This document shows, piece after piece, positions 37,670 to 46,177 of a stretch of DNA of 64,000 bases. The stretch covers positions 930,001 through 994,000 of the forward strand of contig NZ_CP031834.1 in NCBI RefSeq assembly GCF_003590645.1. Direction: 5' to 3'. Source of the stretch: Mesorhizobium sp. DCY119 (lineage in GTDB: Bacteria > Pseudomonadota > Alphaproteobacteria > Rhizobiales > Rhizobiaceae). The position numbers and the translations under genes were made by a program. Within the stretch, counting starts at the first letter, position 1; each line of letters opens with the position of its first letter. Below the pieces are notes generated by a model. That model was given only the letters and a program-made list of their open reading frames with translations. It was not told the DNA's origin and ran no database searches.

Positions 37670-39268
37670 TCAGATCCCGTTCACGTCGAACTGCAGCGGC
37701 TTGGCCGAATCGATCGACGGGTTGGCGCGGACTTCGGCCAGCGCCTTTTCCGGGAAGGGCGCATCGAGATAGAGCAGCGCGATGGCATCGCCGCCGGGCC
37801 GGTTGCGGCCGAGCTGGAAGTTGGCGATGTTGACGTTGTTCTTGCCGCACAGCGTGCCGAGCAGGCCGATGATGCCCGGTGCGTCGGCATTGGTCGTGTA
37901 GAGCATGTGCTGGCCGACCTCGGCGTCGAGATTGATGCCCTTGATCTGGATGAAGCGCGGCTTGTGGTCGGAGAAGCAGGTGCCGGCGATGGAACGCTCC
38001 TGCTTTTTGGTCTTCACCGTCAGCTTGATATAGCCGTCGAAGACGCCCGACTTGTCGCGCTTGACCTCGGCGACGATGATGCCGCGCTCCTTCACCATGA
38101 TCGGCGCCGACACCATGTTGACGTCGGAAACCTGCGGCCGGATCAGGCCGGCGAGGGCGGCACTGATCAGCGCGCGGGTGTTCATCGTCGCAGTGGCGCC
38201 GTCGAACAGGATCTCAACTTCCTCGATCGGGTCTTCGGTGACCTGGCCGACAAAGGCGCCGAGCACCTCGGCAAGCTTGACGAACGGCTTCAGGCGCGGG
38301 GCTTCTTCCGCAGTGATCGACGGCATGTTGATGGCGTTCGATACCGCGCCCTTGACGAGATAATCCGACATCTGCTCGGCCACTTGCAGCGCAACGTTTT
38401 CCTGCGCCTCGCTGGTCGATGCGCCGAGATGCGGGGTGGTGACGACGTTTTCCATGCCGAACAGGGCATTCTCGGTCGCCGGCTCGGTCTCGAACACGTC
38501 GATGCCGGCGCCCGCCACCTTGCCGCTCTTGAGTGCTGCGATGAGGTCGGCTTCGACCACCAGCCCGCCGCGCGCGCAGTTGATGATGCGTACGCCGTCC
38601 TTCATCTTGGAGATGGCTTCGGCGTTGATGATGCCGCGCGTCTTGTCGGTCATCGGCGTGTGCAGTGTGATGAAGTCGGCGCGCTTGAGCAACTCGTCAA
38701 GCTCGACCTTTTCGACGCCCAGTTCCTCGGCGCGGCCTTCCGAGAGGAAGGGATCGAATGCCACGACATGCATCTTCAGGCCGACGCCGCGCGTCGCCAC
38801 GATCGAGCCGATATTGCCGCAGCCGATGACGCCCAGCGTCTTCGAGGTGATCTCGACACCCATGAAGCGGTTCTTTTCCCACTTGCCGGCATGGGTCGAT
38901 GCATTGGCTTCCGGGATCTGGCGGGCCAGCGCGAACATCAGCGCGATGGCGTGCTCGGCGGTGGTGATGGAATTGCCGAAAGGCGTGTTCATCACGATGA
39001 TGCCTCGGCGCGAGGCAGCCGGAATGTCGACATTGTCGACGCCGATGCCGGCGCGGCCGATGACCTTGAGGTTGGTCGCGGCAGCGATCAGCTTTTCGGT
39101 GACCTTCGTCGCCGAGCGGATGGCGAGGCCGTCATACTGGCCGATGACTTCGAGCAGCTTTTCCTTGTCCTTGCCGAGATCGGGCAGGTAGTCCACTTCG
39201 ACGCCGCGATCCTTGAAGATCTGGACTGCGGTGGGGGAGAGTTTGTCGGATACGAGAACGCGAGGCAT
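37670..39268 (-). CDS. serA: D-3-phosphoglycerate dehydrogenase
   Basis: 532 aa, the long form with catalytic and NAD domains plus an ASB and a C-terminal ACT domain. It oxidises 3-phosphoglycerate to 3-phosphohydroxypyruvate, step one of serine synthesis. The NAD motif VIGCGNIGS, the NCARGGLV segment and the H of TTPHLGASTSEAQ (catalytic His-Glu pair) are intact. The C-terminal ACT domain (MLYTTNADAPGIIGLLGTL) suggests serine feedback. The start at 39268 fits homologues; the open frame further upstream reads through a palindromic repeat. Downstream of serC on the same strand. Confidence 0.97.
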   Translation of the reverse strand: MPRVLVSDKLSPTAVQIFKDRGVEVDYLPDLGKDKEKLLEVIGQYDGLAIRSATKVTEKLIAAATNLKVIGRAGIGVDNVDIPAASRRGIIVMNTPFGNSITTAEHAIALMFALARQIPEANASTHAGKWEKNRFMGVEITSKTLGVIGCGNIGSIVATRGVGLKMHVVAFDPFLSEGRAEELGVEKVELDELLKRADFITLHTPMTDKTRGIINAEAISKMKDGVRIINCARGGLVVEADLIAALKSGKVAGAGIDVFETEPATENALFGMENVVTTPHLGASTSEAQENVALQVAEQMSDYLVKGAVSNAINMPSITAEEAPRLKPFVKLAEVLGAFVGQVTEDPIEEVEILFDGATATMNTRALISAALAGLIRPQVSDVNMVSAPIMVKERGIIVAEVKRDKSGVFDGYIKLTVKTKKQERSIAGTCFSDHKPRFIQIKGINLDAEVGQHMLYTTNADAPGIIGLLGTLCGKNNVNIANFQLGRNRPGGDAIALLYLDAPFPEKALAEVRANPSIDSAKPLQFDVNGI

Positions 39269-39290
39269 GGTTGGATTCCTTGGCGCTGGT

Positions 39291-39457
39291 TCCCTCCCCC
39301 TTGAGGGGAGGGTGGTCGCGAAGCGACCGGGTGGGGTTGTTGCGGCAGTGCTCGACGTAAGTCCTGTGATGCCGCCTGGATTTTGTTGAGGCTGGCGAGG
39401 TGGAGATGACCCCACCCAGCTCACTTCGTTCGCCACCCTCCCCTCAAGGGGGAGGGA
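39291..39457. repeat. 25-base inverted repeats between serC and serA
   Basis: Left arm 39291-39315 begins TCCCTCCCCCTTGAGGGGAG and right arm 39433-39457 is its exact reverse complement over 25 bases; each arm is itself a palindrome. Same family as 28576-28717. About 117 bases lie between the arms. The right arm ends nine bases from the serC stop codon. Confidence 0.9.
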
Positions 39458-39466
39458 TGCGCTACG

Positions 39467-40642
39467 TCAGGCCGCCGCCTTCAGCGATGCCTTGGCCGTT
39501 GCAAAAGCCCAGTCGAGCCAGGGCGTCAGCGCCTGAAGATCAGACGCTTCCACAGTGGCGCCGCACCAGATGCGCAGGCCGGGAGGGGCATCGCGGTAGC
39601 TGGCGATGTCGTAGGCGACTTTTTCCGCCTCAAGCAGGCCGGTGAACGTCTTCACGAAAGCCTGCTGGCCGGCGTCGTCGAGACCCGAGACCGCCGGGTC
39701 GACGAAGCGCAGGCAGACCGACGTGTTCGAGCGCGTGTCTTCTTCAGCAGCGAGGAACGCCACTGCCGGATTGTTCGCAACCCAGTCGGCCAGCACCTTG
39801 GCGTTGGCATCGGCGCGGGCGATCAGCGCATCGAGCCCGCCGATGGATTTCGCCCAGTCGAGTGCGTCGAGATAATCTTCCACCGCCAGCATCGACGGCG
39901 TGTTGATGGTCTCGCCCTTGAAGATGCCTTCGATGAGCTTGCCACCGGAGGTCAGGCGGAAAATCTTCGGCAGCGGCCAGGCCGGCTTGTAGCTTTCCAG
40001 CCGTGCGACGGCGCGGGGGCTCAGGATCAGCATCCCGTGGCCGCCTTCGCCGCCCAGAACCTTCTGCCAGGAGAAGGTGACGACATCGAGCTTGTCGAAA
40101 TCTAGCTTCTGCGCGAAGGCAGCGGAAGTGGCGTCGCAGATGGTCAGGCCCTTGCGGTCTGCCGGGATGAAGTCGCCATTGGCGACCCGCACGCCCGAGG
40201 TCGTGCCGTTCCAGGTGAAGACCAAGTCGCGGTCGAAATCGACTGCTGTGAGATCGGGCAGCGCGCCATAGGGCGCGTCGAAGGTGCGGACGTCCGGCAG
40301 CTTCAGCTGCTTGACGACATCAGTCACCCAGCCGGCGCCGAAGGATTCCCAGGCGACCATGTCGACGCCGCGCTCGCCGAGCAGCGACCAAAGCGCCATC
40401 TCGACCGCGCCGGTGTCGGAAGCCGGTACGATGCCGATGCGATAATCGGCCGGAACCTGAAGAACTTCGCGGGTGAGGTCGATGGCGCGGGCAAGCTTGG
40501 ACTTGCCGATCTTGGCGCGGTGCGAACGGCCAAGGGCCGCGTCGCGGAGGCCTTCAAGAGACCAGCCGGGGCGTTTGGCGCAGGGACCTGAGGAGAAATT
40601 GGGGTTTGCCGGACGGAGTCCTGGCGCGGAAAGCGTCGTCAT
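39467..40642 (-). CDS. serC: phosphoserine aminotransferase
   Basis: 391 aa of the alphaproteobacterial SerC type. It transfers an amino group from glutamate to 3-phosphohydroxypyruvate with PLP, step two of serine synthesis, and also acts in pyridoxine synthesis. The start [18 protein letters not shown], the [16 protein letters not shown] block and the PLP-lysine segment [13 protein letters not shown] are conserved. The start at 40642 has GGAAGG upstream. serC-serA form an operon preceded by a leader RNA with a terminator-like hairpin. Confidence 0.97.
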   Translation of the reverse strand: MTTLSAPGLRPANPNFSSGPCAKRPGWSLEGLRDAALGRSHRAKIGKSKLARAIDLTREVLQVPADYRIGIVPASDTGAVEMALWSLLGERGVDMVAWESFGAGWVTDVVKQLKLPDVRTFDAPYGALPDLTAVDFDRDLVFTWNGTTSGVRVANGDFIPADRKGLTICDATSAAFAQKLDFDKLDVVTFSWQKVLGGEGGHGMLILSPRAVARLESYKPAWPLPKIFRLTSGGKLIEGIFKGETINTPSMLAVEDYLDALDWAKSIGGLDALIARADANAKVLADWVANNPAVAFLAAEEDTRSNTSVCLRFVDPAVSGLDDAGQQAFVKTFTGLLEAEKVAYDIASYRDAPPGLRIWCGATVEASDLQALTPWLDWAFATAKASLKAAA

Positions 40643-40824
40643 CGTGGTTCTATCCTTCCAGATAGCTGGCCCCTCGTTGGGGAGGGGTGGCCCACGGCGG
40701 GAAATACAGAAAGGCGCGGAAGTTCGCAAGAGGCAAAAGAGTTTGCGACAAACTGTCTTGCAGATAAACGCAGAACGAAGATGGAAGGCGTCAAAAAAAG
40801 CGGCCCGTATTTGACATGCTCAGT

Positions 40825-40915
40825 TGGAGCGCAAAAAAAACCCGCGTGCTCCAGAATGAACACACGGGCATCAAGGGGCTTTAACAAGTGCTGAATAGCC
40901 GTTTCGAGCTATTCC
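40825..40915 (-). promoter_or_regulatory. serC leader RNA (serC motif) with attenuator-like hairpin
   Basis: On the minus strand, upstream of serC, a hairpin GAATAGC-loop-GCTATTC (40914-40893) is followed by CCCGTGTG paired with CACGCGGG (40868-40841) and then eight T's (40840-40833), a textbook terminator about 190 bases before the serC start. Just past the T's, GCTCC (40830-40826) can pair with GGAGC (40852-40848), which overlaps the terminator stem. Two hairpins with the second terminator-like is the layout of the serC motif described by comparative genomics in alphaproteobacteria. Confidence 0.7.
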
Positions 40916-40940
40916 TGCACCCTCCATTTTTGGGTGGAAT

Positions 40941-41060
40941 AAACAGAAAACCCGCCACCCGTGAGGGTGGCGGGTTGTTGCCTGGGCGCTTGCGCGCCGC
41001 GGTACTCAATACTTTGCCGCTGGACCCGGAGGATGCATCTCCATGGTCAACGACCGGTTA
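40941..41060 (-). ncRNA. candidate small structured RNA with intrinsic terminator
   Basis: Between the outer-membrane protein's own terminator and the serC leader, the minus strand can fold into three hairpins: GGAG with CTCC, GCGG with CCGC, and GGCGC-GCAA-GCGCC. A strong terminator follows, with arms CCCGCCACCC and GGGTGGCGGG (40974-40951), followed by TTTTCTGTTT. There is no reading frame of note. The 5' end and promoter are not determined; a remnant leader or attenuator for serC is also possible. Confidence 0.4.
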
Positions 41061-41117
41061 ATTAAACAGCTTGAATCCGACTTTATTTTGCAAGGAAATG
41101 TTTGCCGCGGCCAGGAA

Positions 41118-41146
41118 CGGAAAAGGCGGACCGAAGCCCGCCTTTT
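41118..41146 (-). terminator. intrinsic terminator of the first outer-membrane protein gene
   Basis: Minus-strand hairpin GGCGGGCTTCGGTCCGCC followed by TTTT, about 25 bases after the stop codon at 41171. Confidence 0.85.
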
Positions 41147-41170
41147 TGTTGCCGGTAGTGATGTTGTAGC

Positions 41171-42043
41171 TCACCACAGGTCGTAGCGCAGGCCGACCTT
41201 GAGCTGGTGGTAGTCGATGCCTTTGCCGAACGTCGGGCCGTCGGCACCATAGGAAACATAGCGGGCGCCGGGCACGGAATAGTATTCGTAGCCGAGATCG
41301 ACCGAGGTGTTCTGGCTGATGCGATAGTTGAAGCCGGCGCCGATCGAATAGGCCAGGTTGTACTGCCTTTCCGAGGTGACATCGCCCGAATAGGTGCTGG
41401 CGTCGTCGCATTCGAAGATCGTCGTCGTCGTTCCGCCCTGGCCATTGGGAACCGAGGTGCTCGAGCCGTTGCAGTGGCGATCACCCTTGGCGGAGCGATA
41501 GGAGGTGTACGCAACGCCGAGGCCGCCGCCGACATAGGGCGTGAAGCCGGCAAATGTGCCGAGATCGAAATAGGCGTTTGCCATGCCGTTATACGACTTG
41601 TTCTTGGCGTTGTCGGAACTCGGGCAATCGCGCGTGCTGCGGCCGGCGAAGGCACTGGTGTTGCCTGTGCCGTCGGTAACCGTAACGGTCTGCGTGCCGT
41701 CGCAGGAGGCGGTGTAGTTGTTGGAGAATTTGCTGCTCGGCAAAATGCCGAAATTCAGTTCTCCGCGCAGGTAGTCGTTGAAGTGATAGCCCATGCCGAT
41801 GCTTCCCGACACGGGAATCTCGCTCGAGGTGAAGCCTGCGGGCGTCTCGAAGTAATCATATGGCTTGTTGAGACTGTAGCCGAGGTCGCCGCGCAGGTAC
41901 CAGCCGGAGCCGACTTCCACGGGAACGTATTCCGGCGCGTTGTCGACGAAGATCGGAGGATCGTAGTCGGCGGCATTTGCCGCGTTGCCAGCCAGCGCCG
42001 CTGCGACGGCAAGCGAAAAGATCAAAATGCCATGCGATTTCAT
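41171..42043 (-). CDS. outer-membrane beta-barrel protein, Omp25/31 family
   Basis: 290 aa. A signal peptide covers about residues 1-25 (cleavage at ANA-A). The mature part opens with VEVGSGWYLRGDLGYSLNK and ends with an aromatic-terminated strand (YHQLKVGLRYDLW), as outer-membrane barrels do. Alternating hydrophobic strands such as TPYVGGGLGVAYT and NLAYSIGAGFNYRIS match the eight-stranded Omp25/Omp31 porin-like group, immunodominant in Brucella. Long Thr/Asn/Ser-rich loops contain paired cysteines. The start is taken at 42043, with GGGAG upstream. A related gene follows at 42267-43136. Confidence 0.88.
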   Translation of the reverse strand: MKSHGILIFSLAVAAALAGNAANAADYDPPIFVDNAPEYVPVEVGSGWYLRGDLGYSLNKPYDYFETPAGFTSSEIPVSGSIGMGYHFNDYLRGELNFGILPSSKFSNNYTASCDGTQTVTVTDGTGNTSAFAGRSTRDCPSSDNAKNKSYNGMANAYFDLGTFAGFTPYVGGGLGVAYTSYRSAKGDRHCNGSSTSVPNGQGGTTTTIFECDDASTYSGDVTSERQYNLAYSIGAGFNYRISQNTSVDLGYEYYSVPGARYVSYGADGPTFGKGIDYHQLKVGLRYDLW

Positions 42044-42221
42044 CACGCCAAACTCCCGCAAATGCGGCACGACCGACTGTCGTGCAACCGCCACCCGAGA
42101 GCATTGTTAACCATAGGGGTTAAGCCACGGTTAAGGATAACGGATGGTTAGCGGATTTATCGTTTTGGCGGCCTTGTTAAGGTTTGGGGCGGGTCATTGA
42201 TCGTTGTTCAGACCAAGAAAA

Positions 42222-42248
42222 AACCGCCCGGCGAAGGCCGGGCGGTCG
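42222..42248 (-). terminator. intrinsic terminator of the second outer-membrane protein gene
   Basis: Minus-strand arms CCGCCCGGC and GCCGGGCGG with a short loop, followed by TTTTTT, about 20 bases after the stop at 42267. Confidence 0.9.
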
Positions 42249-42266
42249 AAGTGGTGGGCAGGGTAA

Positions 42267-43136
42267 TTACTTGTAGACGGGCTCGACCGGGGGCGGCTCG
42301 TAGGCCACCGGCTCGGGTTCGGCGCAATCGGCCTTGCCGCCGCCGAACTGGTAGCGCAGGCCGCCGCGCACTTCATGCACGTTGAAGCCCTTGTCGTAGC
42401 CGGGGCCGGCGCCCGGGCCGCCGGCCGAGGAGTCGACATAGTCGAACATCTTGCCGCCGTTGACGCGGGTGAAGCGATAGCCGGCGTCGAATTGCAGGTT
42501 CTTGGTGATGCAGTAGGAAGCACCGGCCATGAGCGCATAGGCGAAGCGCCATTCCTTGCCGCCATTATGGCTGTCGTCGACGCCCGGGAACTGGTTGCGC
42601 AGATTGTCCCACTTGACGTAGGCACCGCCGATACCGGCGCCGACATAAGGCGTCACGCGGTGCCAGGTGCCGAGATCGACATAGGCGTTGGCGAGCAGCA
42701 GCAGCGCGCTGTAGGACGAGGTGTCGGTCGAGGTGTTGACGCCGTCAGAGGTCTGGCCGTTGAATTTCGACTTGAACCAGTAGTCGGCCGTCACGTCGGT
42801 ACGGAAGTAGTTGTTGACCTGGTAGCCGACGCCGCCGCCGAACGACATTGCGCCCTTCAGGTCGCCGAAATCGAACGAGTTCGAGCCGGGAACGGCAACG
42901 GGTCCGCAGCCTGTGTCGCAGACGCCGTAGGTGATGTAGTCGGCGCCGCGGAATTTCGACCAGCGATAGCCGAGGTCGCCGCGCAGATACCATCCGCCCG
43001 TCTCGACCGGCTGGTAGACGACTTGCGGCTGCGGCTCGACGACCGGTTCATAGAGGTCGGCGGCGACTGCGGGCGCGGCAAAGCCGGTCACCAACAGTGC
43101 GGCAAACACCCGCTTGGAAATGTTGAGCATTTTCAT
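42267..43136 (-). CDS. outer-membrane beta-barrel protein, Omp25/31 family (second copy)
   Basis: 289 aa. A signal peptide of about 26 residues (MKMLNISKRVFAALLVTGF, cleavage AVA-A) precedes a Pro/Val/Gln-rich stretch and the same GGWYLRGDLGYRWSKF opening as the neighbour. The last strands HEVRGGLRYQFGG are followed by a 20-residue Pro/Glu tail, YEPPPVEPVYK, so the C-terminal aromatic is not terminal, a feature of many rhizobial members. CDTGC and other cysteines sit in loops. ATGs two codons apart compete for the start; AGGGG fits the second slightly better. Tandem with the previous gene but separately terminated. Confidence 0.87.
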   Translation of the reverse strand: MKMLNISKRVFAALLVTGFAAPAVAADLYEPVVEPQPQVVYQPVETGGWYLRGDLGYRWSKFRGADYITYGVCDTGCGPVAVPGSNSFDFGDLKGAMSFGGGVGYQVNNYFRTDVTADYWFKSKFNGQTSDGVNTSTDTSSYSALLLLANAYVDLGTWHRVTPYVGAGIGGAYVKWDNLRNQFPGVDDSHNGGKEWRFAYALMAGASYCITKNLQFDAGYRFTRVNGGKMFDYVDSSAGGPGAGPGYDKGFNVHEVRGGLRYQFGGGKADCAEPEPVAYEPPPVEPVYK

Positions 43137-43273
43137 TACCCCTGCGAATCCCTCGCACCCCCACCGGGGCGAGATCGGTTGAATTCGACGTGGATAATGG
43201 AGTCCAAAGGTTAAGTTGTGCTTAACCCTGTTCCTTAACTATGACGAGCACCCGGCAGGTGCTTCCCGAACGG

Positions 43274-43304
43274 AAAAAGCCCGCCGGAGGCGGGCTTTTC
43301 AAAG
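43274..43304 (-). terminator. intrinsic terminator of glmM
   Basis: Minus-strand hairpin AAAGCCCGCCTCCGGCGGGCTTTTT, arms AAAGCCCGCC and GGCGGGCTTT, directly downstream of the glmM stop codon. Confidence 0.9.
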
Positions 43305-43321
43305 GCCTTGTCTGTCGTGAA

Positions 43322-44674
43322 TCAGGCGGCCGTCTTGAGATCCGAAATGACGCCGACGATGTCGTTGACCACGGTCTCGACCAGCTTGGGATCGTCGCCT
43401 TCGGCCATGACGCGGATCAGCGGCTCGGTGCCGGACGGGCGGATGACGAGACGTCCGGACTGGCCGAGTCGGTTGCGTGCGTCTTCGATCGCCGCCTTGA
43501 CAGGGGCTGCTTCCAGCGGCTTGCCGCCGGAGAAGCGGACGTTTTTCAGAAGCTGCGGCACCGGCTCGAACTTGCGGCACAGCTCGCTTACCGGCTTGTT
43601 CTGGCGCTTGATGCAGGCCAGCACCTGCAGGGCCGAGACGAGGCCGTCGCCGGTGGTGGAGAAATCCGAAAGCACGATATGGCCGGACTGCTCGCCGCCG
43701 ATGTTCAGGCCATGGGCGCGCATATGCTCGACGACGTAGCGGTCACCGACCTGGGTGCGGTGAAGCTGCAGGCCGATATCGCCGAGGAAGCGCTCCAGAC
43801 CGAGATTGGACATGACGGTGGCGACGATGCCGCCGCCGACGAGGCGGTCGTTCTGGTTCCAGGATTCGGCCACCAGCGCCATGATCTGGTCGCCGTCGAC
43901 CACGGTGCCGTTCTCGTCGACGATGATCATGCGGTCGGCGTCGCCGTCCAGCGCGATGCCGATGTCGGCGCGAACCTCATGCACCTTCTTGGCAAGGCTC
44001 TCCGGATGGGTCGAGCCGCAGTCCTCGTTGATGTTGAAGCCGTTGGGGCTGTCGTGAATGGCGATGACCTCGGCGCCGAGTTCCCAAAGGGCTGCGGGTG
44101 CTACCTTGTAGGCAGCGCCATTGGCGCAGTCGATGACGACCCTGAGGCCCGACAGCGACATGGAGCGCGGCAAAGTGCGCTTGGCGAATTCGATGTAGCG
44201 GTCATGCACGCCGTCGATGCGCTTGGCGCGGCCGAGCGCGTCGGCATCGGCAAGGGCGAGGTCAATGTCCTGATCGAGCATCGCCTCGATGCGCATCTCG
44301 ATCTCGTCGGAGAGCTTGTAGCCGTCCGGGCCGAACAGCTTGATGCCGTTGTCGTAATAAGGGTTGTGCGAGGCCGAGATCATCACGCCGATGTCGGCGC
44401 GCAGCGAGCGCGCCAGCATGGCGACCGCGGGCGTCGGCACCGGGCCGAGCAGGAACACATCCATGCCGGCGGCGCAGAAGCCTGCGACCATGGCGTTCTC
44501 GATCATATAGCCCGAAAGGCGCGTATCCTTGCCGAGAACGACGCGATGGCGGTGATTGCCGCGCTGGAAGGAAAGGCCGGCTGCCATGCCGACTTTCATC
44601 GCGATCTCGGCAGTCATCGGAAATTTGTTGGCGCGTCCGCGGATACCGTCGGTTCCGAAATATCGTCTGCTCAT
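43322..44674 (-). CDS. glmM: phosphoglucosamine mutase
   Basis: 450 aa. It interconverts glucosamine 6-phosphate and glucosamine 1-phosphate for UDP-GlcNAc, feeding peptidoglycan and LPS. The active-site serine lies in [13 protein letters not shown] at about residue 102, the Mg-binding loop is DGDADR, and the sugar-binding GGEQSGH and phosphate-binding [15 protein letters not shown] are intact. The start [13 protein letters not shown] is typical. In relatives this gene follows ftsH closely; here ftsH is 6.5 kb away. Confidence 0.98.
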   Translation of the reverse strand: MSRRYFGTDGIRGRANKFPMTAEIAMKVGMAAGLSFQRGNHRHRVVLGKDTRLSGYMIENAMVAGFCAAGMDVFLLGPVPTPAVAMLARSLRADIGVMISASHNPYYDNGIKLFGPDGYKLSDEIEMRIEAMLDQDIDLALADADALGRAKRIDGVHDRYIEFAKRTLPRSMSLSGLRVVIDCANGAAYKVAPAALWELGAEVIAIHDSPNGFNINEDCGSTHPESLAKKVHEVRADIGIALDGDADRMIIVDENGTVVDGDQIMALVAESWNQNDRLVGGGIVATVMSNLGLERFLGDIGLQLHRTQVGDRYVVEHMRAHGLNIGGEQSGHIVLSDFSTTGDGLVSALQVLACIKRQNKPVSELCRKFEPVPQLLKNVRFSGGKPLEAAPVKAAIEDARNRLGQSGRLVIRPSGTEPLIRVMAEGDDPKLVETVVNDIVGVISDLKTAA

Positions 44675-44878
44675 ACTCTACTATCCCCGGCCGAGGACTC
44701 ATGTCCCGGCGCTGCTCTTGCCATAACAAGCCGGCCGCCCGATATCACATTATGTGATTATCTGTCATGAATCCTTCGAAATTCTTTCATTTTCAGTGAC
44801 TTTGATTGCATAGACCCTTCACCGCCGGAGCGCCACATCTCCATTCGAATGCGCGAAGGTGTTCAGACACTTGCATTG

Positions 44879-44921
44879 GCGCATGATCCGGCCGGGAAAT
44901 CGATTCCGATTTTCGGTGGAT
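44879..44921. repeat. short GCATGATCC-type palindromic repeat
   Basis: CGCATGATCCGGCCGGGAAA followed by ATCGATTCCGATTTTCGG resembles the widespread rhizobial element whose core is CATGATCC...GAAA...TTTCGG. It lies just after the diheme cytochrome gene. Confidence 0.5.
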
Positions 44922-44924
44922 GGG

Positions 44925-46163
44925 CTAACGCATCGAGGCAATCCAGTCGCGCAACAGGGCTACTGCTTCCGGGTCTGCGACATGGCGGCCAAGCTCCGGC
45001 ATCATGACGCCGGGCTCGGTGCTTTCGACGCGGTAGGGCAGGATCGAGCCGTCGGCATCGCCGGGCTTGATGTCGAAGGAGCGGTCGCCCGAACCCTTGC
45101 CGGCCGCCACCGGCCGCTTGCCGACGCCGTAGCGCACTCTGTCCTTCTCGCCCCAGGTCAGGAACAACCCTGAATTGCTGGCCGCCCCTTCCGCCCGATG
45201 GCAGTGAGCGCAATTGACGTCGAGCCAGGCGCGGGCGCGGGCATCGAGCGGGGCGGCGGCATCGCGCCAGTCCGGCACAGCGGGGGACGATGCCGGCAGG
45301 CCGGACAGGATTTTTGTCTCGGCCCAGTGGGCAAGCTGGTTCTGCAGGCCCGAGGCGTAGGGATAATCACCATTCAGGTTGCGCGCCTTGGGGCCTAGCG
45401 GCACGATCTCGCCGTTGAAGGCATGGCAGCCCTTGCACTGGTTCTTGTTGGGCACGGCATAGGTGAAGCTGAGCGGCGTGCCGTCTGCCTTGACCGTTGC
45501 GATCTCGACCTTGGCGCCGGTGATCTTCAGCGTCGCCTCGGTCTGCTCGTCGTTCCACAGATAGGCCCAGGCCTGCCAGCCGCCCTCATGCTTGAGCAGC
45601 ACGCGGGTTTCGATCAGGCGTATGTCCTTTTCGGGCGCGGGGAAAGCAAAGGTTTTTATGAGTGCGGTGCCGATGGGGAAGTCGAAGGCTTCGGTGTCGT
45701 CGTAGGTCGCTGACTGGCCTTCGGGAAGGTAGACGAAGCGGTATTTCAGGGCATTGTCGGAGAAGAGCGGCGTTATCGGCGCGAAGGGGGTGACGTTCTC
45801 GGCAGCTATTTGCTTCGTGATATCGGTGAAGAAGCCGAATTCGGACAGGAGTTTTGGCGGGGTGTCGGCGAGGATGGCTTCGGGGGAGATGGCGAAAGCG
45901 GGGGAGGTGGCGGTGAAGAAGGCGATCGCCAGCAGCAAGAGAATGTAAGGGCTTGCTCGTCTTGCGCTGGCGCTGCCCCTCATCCGCCTGCCGGCACCTT
46001 CTCCCCGTATAGTGACGGGGAGAAGGAGGTTGCCCGCAACGTTGACGCTTCCTTCTTCTCCCCGTTCACGGGGAGAAGGTGCCGGCAGGCGGATGAGGGG
46101 CAGCGCCAAGCCAACAAACATTGCGCAAATCCTGTGAATCAAGCTTGCGATTGACCGCTTCAT
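44925..46163 (-). CDS. diheme c-type cytochrome, SO2930 family
   Basis: 412 aa from ATG 46163. The protein has two heme-binding sites, CKGCH and CAHCH, about 110 residues apart, in the typical SO2930/TIGR03806 pattern with PPKLLSEFGFF near the start of the mature part, PLFSDNALKYRFVYLPEG and a final PELGRHVADPEAVALLRDWI. It is exported: the hydrophobic core YILLLLAIAFF with cleavage at AFA-I is near residues 72-92. Residues about 19-65 are encoded by a palindromic repeat (45969-46107), so the native start is uncertain; ATG 45983, inside the repeat, would give a normal signal peptide. It starts 14 bases after the beta-helix gene. Confidence 0.85.
   Translation of the reverse strand: MKRSIASLIHRICAMFVGLALPLIRLPAPSPRERGEEGSVNVAGNLLLPVTIRGEGAGRRMRGSASARRASPYILLLLAIAFFTATSPAFAISPEAILADTPPKLLSEFGFFTDITKQIAAENVTPFAPITPLFSDNALKYRFVYLPEGQSATYDDTEAFDFPIGTALIKTFAFPAPEKDIRLIETRVLLKHEGGWQAWAYLWNDEQTEATLKITGAKVEIATVKADGTPLSFTYAVPNKNQCKGCHAFNGEIVPLGPKARNLNGDYPYASGLQNQLAHWAETKILSGLPASSPAVPDWRDAAAPLDARARAWLDVNCAHCHRAEGAASNSGLFLTWGEKDRVRYGVGKRPVAAGKGSGDRSFDIKPGDADGSILPYRVESTEPGVMMPELGRHVADPEAVALLRDWIASMR
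45969..46107. repeat. RIME-like palindrome with 40-base perfect arms, inside a reading frame
   Basis: Left arm 45969-46008 begins GGCGCTGCCCCTCATCCGCC and right arm 46068-46107 is its exact reverse complement over all 40 bases; the loop of 59 bases carries another TTCTCCCCGT core. Same family as 32624-32759. The cytochrome reading frame passes through it without a stop. Confidence 0.92.
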
Positions 46164-46177
46164 CGAGCGAGTTCCGC

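Noticed and set aside
39269-39436. N-terminal extension of SerA
   Set aside because: The frame is open upstream only because it runs through a palindromic repeat; homologues begin at the MPRVLVSD start.
40941-41060. 6S RNA
   Set aside because: Hairpins and a terminator are present, but the long two-arm closing stem with a central bubble of 6S RNA could not be drawn convincingly.
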